Shown one piece after another: positions 59,623 through 64,000 of a stretch of DNA of 64,000 nt. Source of the DNA: Rhizobium oryzicola (GTDB lineage: Bacteria; Pseudomonadota; Alphaproteobacteria; Rhizobiales; Rhizobiaceae); the NCBI RefSeq assembly GCF_030504645.1, contig NZ_JAUKWQ010000016.1, positions 1 to 64,000 on the forward strand. Direction: 5' to 3'. Under the pieces are notes generated by a model, which was not told the origin of the DNA, ran no database searches, and was given only the letters and a program-made list of their open reading frames with translations. A program made the position numbers and the translations under genes. Each line of letters starts with the position of its first letter. The first letter of the stretch is position 1.

Positions 59623-60902
59623 CAAGCGCGCGCCTCCATAGAATTGCGGGCTGCCAACCCAAATACCGAGCGGTTCAGATGAAGCTCTCCGATCGCGGCT
59701 CGGTCTGTCATGGCCCGCAAATACCCGCCCGGCGAGCTGATTTCGGCGCGCGTGTATTTCTCAAAGGTCAGAGCGATCGCAACCGCAGCCGCCTGCTGGC
59801 CCATTCGTTCCACGGCCCGCTGGCGCGCATCCTCGGACACGCCGGCGATGCGGCAAAGTTTGGGAGCGATCCGGTCCAGGTCCGCCCAGCTACGCGGGGG
59901 CTGGTAGCCATATTCGGCAAGGCTTGGCGTAGCCCGCCACACATCTTCCAGCGCCACAAGTGAAGGCCGCACTTGCAGTTGCCTATTGCTTTGGCGCGAA
60001 CGGCTCCCCAGGCTTTCCTCAAAAGCCCTCTTGCTGGCGGAGCCAGCCCTTAACGAACTGATTTGTTCGCCGTTAGGCGAACGCCGTTCATCATTACGAG
60101 CTTCAAAAGGTCTTGGGGTTGTAATCTGTATGTGCATGTCGTTTTCGACATCCGCGCATGTCAGATTTGCATCTATGTCGGGCGCTTGCGGGGACCGATT
60201 CACGTTGCGCAATCGGTCGGCAAGCCACTCCAAAAGCATTGTTGCCTTCCGGAGGACATGGGCCGGTGCGTGCTTGGCCGATCCTATGAAGGCCGCGATC
60301 TTCTCAACACGGGCCCCGATCCGCCCGAGAATGGCTTCCCCTCGCTCGGTTGAGGACGCCAGAGCATATCTCGCGGCACGCAGAGCGTCCCGGAAGCGAC
60401 GCGCCGCGCTGTCGCGCACTCGAATCTCTTCCCGCTTCTGGCGCACCAGCTGATCAAGTTCATGGTGCCGAGCGATCAGGACACGCAGATCAATGCCGCA
60501 GGCGTCGGCAATATCACCTTCGCCGTCACGGATCGGGTAGCGCTTGAAATTCGCACTGTCCTGCATGGTGACAAGGCCGAGGTCGTACAATCGGGAGAGA
60601 ATCCGGCTTACGCGCCCTGGCGACTTGTTGATGTCATAGGCGAGCTGTCGGTTCGACTTGTAGACGATCGGCCGCCCTCCTTTGTCGAAGGCGTCTGCCT
60701 TGGCGGTCGTTATGATGGCTTCCAGCAACGCATATTCTGCGGTCGTAACCATCCCGATTGTCATCAGGTTTCTTGCAAGTACCGCCAGCTGGCCGCGCGT
60801 CACCGTTCCGATTTCCGTTGACTGCGCCAGTCGCCGGAATTCGGCTCGCTCCTTCGTCATTCTGCGACCTGTCGGCCGCTTGTGTTGTGTGGGTTCCCCC
60901 AT
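59622..60902 (-). CDS. repC: orphan RepC-type replication initiator
   Basis: 426 aa. RepC features: a winged-helix region (KSNRQLAYDINKSPGRVSRI then LSRLYDLGLVTMQDS), RYPIRDGEGDIADACGIDLR, and the C-terminal ISSPGGYLRAMTDRAAIGEL block matching NSAGGYLRDLTRRARAGEF of the repABC RepC. It has no repA or repB, but a counter-transcribed RNA lies upstream. It could be a second replicon from a fused plasmid or a regulator derived from RepC. Confidence 0.85.
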   Translation of the reverse strand: MGEPTQHKRPTGRRMTKERAEFRRLAQSTEIGTVTRGQLAVLARNLMTIGMVTTAEYALLEAIITTAKADAFDKGGRPIVYKSNRQLAYDINKSPGRVSRILSRLYDLGLVTMQDSANFKRYPIRDGEGDIADACGIDLRVLIARHHELDQLVRQKREEIRVRDSAARRFRDALRAARYALASSTERGEAILGRIGARVEKIAAFIGSAKHAPAHVLRKATMLLEWLADRLRNVNRSPQAPDIDANLTCADVENDMHIQITTPRPFEARNDERRSPNGEQISSLRAGSASKRAFEESLGSRSRQSNRQLQVRPSLVALEDVWRATPSLAEYGYQPPRSWADLDRIAPKLCRIAGVSEDARQRAVERMGQQAAAVAIALTFEKYTRAEISSPGGYLRAMTDRAAIGELHLNRSVFGLAARNSMEARA

Positions 60903-60999
60903 CGTCCGTCTCCTGTCAGAGGCCAGACAAAGCTCCGCCGTTCACCGAAAAGGTGTTTTGATTATTGACATCGGAGGGGAGGTCTGCGAGAACGGTTTT

Positions 61000-61056
61000 G
61001 GCTTATTATTACCGAACTGCAGACCGCTTCCGGATTCTTCGGGAGCGGTTTTTCTT
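61000..61056 (+). ncRNA. counter-transcribed RNA regulating the orphan repC
   Basis: Opposite to repC and about 100 bases before it. A perfect -35 TTGACA lies at 60965-60970, with a weak -10 GAGAAC (60988-60993) at 17 bases. The terminator is a 10-base stem ACCGCTTCCG/CGGGAGCGGT (61023-61032 and 61040-61049; one G-U) with TTTTC TTTT after it. Length about 57 nt. The -35-to-terminator distance (85) matches that of the repABC antisense RNA (82), which supports both calls. Confidence 0.78.
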
Positions 61057-61430
61057 TTCTGGGCCGGGTGTGATCTCCGAAAAGCTGTTAGAATGTGTGA
61101 GTCGGAATCGGTTACGGTTCCGCTCGTTACGATTTGTAGCCTCAGATACCGAATTGATGCAAGTTGACACATTTCCGCGCTGCTGCGCCGGTTCAGCCGA
61201 CATCTGAAATAGCTCTTACGTTTCAATTTGTTAGCATGGTTTTCCGCGCCTTCCCTCTCTTCACGCTGAAATCTGGAACGTTTCCAGAGTAGGATTTACC
61301 CCCCGTTATTGTTGGGGAAATTCACCGGGTGGGGAGGAGAGTTTGAGAGGAGGGGGCGCGGGCCTCCTCTCAACAAGCGGCCTGATGTGCCGTCCCCCGA
61401 TACGTTTCTGCCTCCCAGGCACCTGCGAAA

Positions 61431-61463
61431 GCGCCCGCATTGGCTAGATGCCAAGGCGGGCGC
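61431..61463 (-). terminator. terminator of the ParB-like operon
   Basis: GCGCCCGC and GCGGGCGC form an 8-base stem, continued after a one-base mismatch by TTGGC/GCCAA, loop TAGAT. On the minus strand TTTC follows. It lies 24 bases after the stop of the 59-aa gene. Confidence 0.7.
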
Positions 61464-61486
61464 TAAGGTGCGATTTTGCAGTAAAC

Positions 61487-61666
61487 TCAGCCGCGCTGAA
61501 TAGCCTCCTCAGAGTGGGTCGGTGGCAGATCGAAGGCCTTTAGCGCTGTATCGAGTGCCTTTTGCACGTCATCCCAATCAACATGCTCCGGATCGTTCAG
61601 GTAGGCGTTGACTAGCTGGCAGCAGCTTTCGGCGGCAAGGGTCGGATCAGGTACTGAATCAAGCAT
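61487..61666 (-). CDS. 59-aa hypothetical protein downstream of the ParB-like gene
   Basis: ATG 61666 to TGA 61487; too short for usual gene lists. The product is acidic and helical: MLDSVPDPTLAAESCCQLVN at the start, then DPEHVDWDDVQKALDTALKA, ending EAIQRG. It follows the ParB-like gene by 68 bases on the same strand and is closed by a terminator, so it is probably in that operon. Codon use and composition look natural. Function unknown. Confidence 0.6.
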   Translation of the reverse strand: MLDSVPDPTLAAESCCQLVNAYLNDPEHVDWDDVQKALDTALKAFDLPPTHSEEAIQRG

Positions 61667-61734
61667 GGCTTGTCCTCTGGAATAGGGGAGCCGGTCACGC
61701 TGGAGGACGTGACCGGCGGAAAGCAGCGGCGGGA

Positions 61735-63663
61735 TTATTCCGCTGCCATCGGGAACGAGTGTTCGTTCTTGTCCTCTGAGGTTTCAGCCTCACCCTCTGC
61801 GTCGGGGTCAGACGCGATCAGAACGTATGGCGGAAGCCAACCGCTGTCCTTGATGGACTTGGCGGCATACTCCGCAGCCTCGCCCTTCTTCATGCTGCCG
61901 ACATCAGCGGCGAAATCCTCGCCGCGCACCTCGGCAACAACGGCTTGAATGGTCGGCCTGTTGACGTGGCTGAAATAGCTTTCCGCCGTAGTCTCAAACC
62001 AGTCACGCATGTCCACGCTCAATGCGCGGCCCATCTGGTCGGCATGGGCCCGCGCTTGGCTGCGACTGCTGAACTTCTTCTCAACCGCATTGACGGAATG
62101 GGCGGCGGCATAGGCCAGAAGCTGCAACAATTCGCTTTGCGATTGATCCATCAGCCATTCCCAAAGGTCAGCAGGATCGCCGGGAAGCCGATGCCCATAG
62201 TTTTCCTCAAGGCTTCCCCACGCCTCAAGGGCCTTGTTCTCGGCGGGACGCTTCATCGATCCGTCCAGCACTTCATGGGTGACAGAGATTTCAAGCGCGC
62301 TCTGGTGACCGGGAATGCCCCATGCCGTGCGATACTGCACCTTGAGCAACATCGCGTGGACGACCGCCACAAGCGCAATATCAGGATTGTTCGCCAGCTC
62401 GATACGAAGTGCCGCCGTCTTCTGAGCGGTCAGGTCTTCAATTAATGCGGCTGAATGGGTCAGTCCCGTAGATTTCGAAGCGCCGTCAGCTTCCTCGTTC
62501 GCCCCGCATTGCTTCCCTTCCGTCGCCTCGGCCTTCTTCTTGTCCTCGTCGCGGACAAGGCCTCTCAGCACCGACAACTTTCCCCAATGGTCGATTGTAA
62601 CGATTGCCCCTGCCATTGCGAGGTCTTCGATGCGATAGGCTTCTTCGCGCTTCTGCAGGACGGTGATTTCCTGCTCGACGGCGGACAAGGCGGCCTCGGC
62701 AGCTTCATCCTCCTGATCCGCATCGATCTGCGCCGCCAGTTCGTCATAACGCTCAGTCAGTGCGTCAAGCTTGGCTTGATCTTCGTCGCTGAGGTCCACG
62801 CGCTGCGGGTAAACCCGGGCCATCTGATAGATGTTATCCGGCTGTTGAGCGCACCACTCGACCCATTTCCAGCCTTCGGCCTTCACAGCTTCGGCCTCCA
62901 CCTCCAACTTCTCGGCAACCAGCTTTTCAAGCAAGCCGCTATCGCATGCAAAGCCGCCTCCCTGCTCGGCAAACAGGTCGCGGCGCACTGGACCGCCAGC
63001 AGCCTCATAAACCTTTAACCCGCCGATCAGCGCGAGCCGCTTGTCGCTTGCAGGGACTTCATCCACGGCGAGACGGCGCTTGATTGTGTTGGCGCTACGA
63101 TCCCATGAGGGGAGGGCATTCCAAACCTCTTCCTGTCGAGCGTGATCGTCGGTGATGGTGAAGGCGGCTAGCTGCTCAAAGGTCATATCGTCGGCGCGGA
63201 ACGCCGCGAACAGGACGGGGGAAACTTTCGCCAGCGCAAGACGGCGATTGACGATGATTTCAGTTGTCCCGAACCGGGCGGCGATGTCCTTGATGGACTT
63301 GCCCTCATCGAACAACGCTTTGAACGCCTCGAACTGGTCTGCGGGGTGCATCGCTTCCCGCATGACATTCTCGGTTAGGCTCAATTCCGTTGCGTCGCCC
63401 GCCTCCCGGACAATGACATTCACAGCGTAGTCAGCCGTTATCTCGCCCCGCTCGGCCAGAAGATTGAGGGCTGCGAGGCGGCGACCGCCAGCGGTTACGA
63501 GGTATCTCCCCTTGGATGCCTTGCGCACCACAAGGTTTTGGATGACGCCATTGGCGAGGATCGACGCCGACAGGCTCTTGATGCTCTCCTTGGTGTAAGT
63601 CTTGCGGACGTTCTTCGGGTCTGCGTCCAGCTTGTTCAGTGCTATCGCGATGATGTCGCTCAT
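61735..63663 (-). CDS. large ParB/RepB/Spo0J-domain protein
   Basis: 642 aa from ATG 63663 (MSDIIAIALNKLDADPKNVR). The ParB nuclease-like domain covers about residues 5-100: ANGVIQNLVVRKASKGRYLV, then AGGRRLAAL and the ENVMREAMHPADQFEAF block. The HTH (IKDIAARFGTTEIIVNRRLALAKV) follows. The remaining 430 residues are not the usual ParB dimer domain; they contain an acidic coiled-coil (about 310-360) and a long helical region. Large proteins of this type occur widely on rhizobial plasmids. No ParA is adjacent, so a role other than partition is possible. Confidence 0.85.
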   Translation of the reverse strand: MSDIIAIALNKLDADPKNVRKTYTKESIKSLSASILANGVIQNLVVRKASKGRYLVTAGGRRLAALNLLAERGEITADYAVNVIVREAGDATELSLTENVMREAMHPADQFEAFKALFDEGKSIKDIAARFGTTEIIVNRRLALAKVSPVLFAAFRADDMTFEQLAAFTITDDHARQEEVWNALPSWDRSANTIKRRLAVDEVPASDKRLALIGGLKVYEAAGGPVRRDLFAEQGGGFACDSGLLEKLVAEKLEVEAEAVKAEGWKWVEWCAQQPDNIYQMARVYPQRVDLSDEDQAKLDALTERYDELAAQIDADQEDEAAEAALSAVEQEITVLQKREEAYRIEDLAMAGAIVTIDHWGKLSVLRGLVRDEDKKKAEATEGKQCGANEEADGASKSTGLTHSAALIEDLTAQKTAALRIELANNPDIALVAVVHAMLLKVQYRTAWGIPGHQSALEISVTHEVLDGSMKRPAENKALEAWGSLEENYGHRLPGDPADLWEWLMDQSQSELLQLLAYAAAHSVNAVEKKFSSRSQARAHADQMGRALSVDMRDWFETTAESYFSHVNRPTIQAVVAEVRGEDFAADVGSMKKGEAAEYAAKSIKDSGWLPPYVLIASDPDAEGEAETSEDKNEHSFPMAAE

Positions 63664-64000
63664 GGTCTCTTGCTCCAGTTTTTCCCGTTTCCCTTGGGAG
63701 CAAGCCCCGCTAGTGGGTGAAGCCTCTGCCTTCGTTGACGAAGGATGTGCCCCCACATCCGGCGGAACGAAGGGGGAGGGCGCAGCCCGCTCCCGTTAGG
63801 ACGCGGATCGGGTCATGGGGCGGGAGGAAGGAAAAACGGAAGGTTTGCCGGCTTGACGGCGAAAGCCGTTTTTCCTGATGAGCGACAGCGCTTGCGCGCT
63901 TGCCCATTGGCGCGATCGGCGACCTATCGTAAGAGCGGTACAGGGAAGGATCGATGGGCGGTCGATCCCGGCCGCTCCTTGCGGATGCGAACCGGCGACG
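63664..64000. other. right-hand non-coding end of the window
   Basis: 337 bases upstream of the ParB-like gene. GC-rich, with short G-runs and a GCGCTTGCGCGCTTG repeat near 63888-63902. No frame with a start signal was seen on either strand. The promoter of the ParB-like gene must lie here. Confidence 0.4.

Larger units (their letters stand above)
60903..61486. other. leader of the orphan repC and flanking non-coding DNA
   Basis: About 580 bases. It contains the antisense RNA gene (61000-61056) and, further out, the ParB-region terminator (61431-61463). The middle (61060-61430) has no frame with a start signal; a purine-rich stretch lies at 61330-61360. Confidence 0.5.

Noticed and set aside
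1-64000. CRISPR array, tRNA or rRNA genes
   Set aside because: No regularly spaced repeat series and no recognisable tRNA or rRNA segment was found by reading; a tRNA scan would be decisive.

Overview
The window looks like part of a conjugative plasmid from an alphaproteobacterium of the Rhizobiales, most likely Rhizobiaceae. The evidence is a complete repABC replication and partition operon, a second repC-type initiator, a VirB/VirD4 type IV secretion system (T4SS) with a VirD2-like relaxase and VirC-like accessory genes, the alphaproteobacterial SOS box GTTC-N7-GTTC, and plasmid families common in rhizobia (DUF1612-HTH, DUF736, ArdC). No rRNA, tRNA, CRISPR array or chromosomal housekeeping gene was seen. 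All calls come from reading the sequence and recognising families; no database search was run.

Layout. (1) 1-7.9 kb: the cut end of an IS6-like element, a regulator, an SOS-regulated umuDC pair with a small partner gene, small hypothetical genes, an I78-like inhibitor lipoprotein, an SRAP (YedK) DNA-crosslink protein, and a regulatory region of three nested inverted repeats ahead of a winged-helix gene. (2) 8-10.1 kb: an IS3-family element and a decayed IS6-family transposase. (3) 10.3-17.1 kb: a LysR regulator and an Ugp-like ABC importer operon ending in a metallophosphodiesterase and a HAD phosphatase, probably for uptake and breakdown of a phosphodiester. (4) 17.6-26.2 kb: a defence island. 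It holds an AbiV/HEPN-like gene divergent from a SIR2-APAZ plus short prokaryotic Argonaute operon (SPARSA type), an Abi-family HEPN gene, and a TcmP plus three-Cys-motif (DUF5131) pair. (5) 26.4-28.8 kb: a DUF1612-HTH gene and a tyrosine recombinase.

(6) 29.1-49 kb: the transfer region. Small secreted and membrane proteins, including three staphylococcal-nuclease-fold proteins in a row, are divergent from virB1-virB11/virD4. A MOB_P relaxase and MobC follow on the opposite strand. The probable oriT lies at about 49.0-49.5 kb, between mobC and a virC1/virC2-like pair. (7) 51.3-55.8 kb: a regulator paralogous to the one at 0.4 kb, then repC, a counter-transcribed RNA, repB and repA. (8) 55.8-64 kb: ArdC antirestriction, a Fic protein with a VbhA-like antitoxin, DUF736, a secreted nuclease, an orphan repC with its own counter-transcribed RNA, a 59-aa protein and a large ParB-like protein.

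How it fits together. The plasmid replicates through RepABC, transfers through the VirB/D4 machine, may protect incoming DNA with ArdC, and carries cell-suicide defences. The two observations most worth following are the SPARSA operon, whose first gene appears to start at ATT next to a HEPN gene, and a shared Arg/Asp-rich C-terminal tail on the relaxase and the Fic protein. That tail suggests that both could be exported by the same T4SS.
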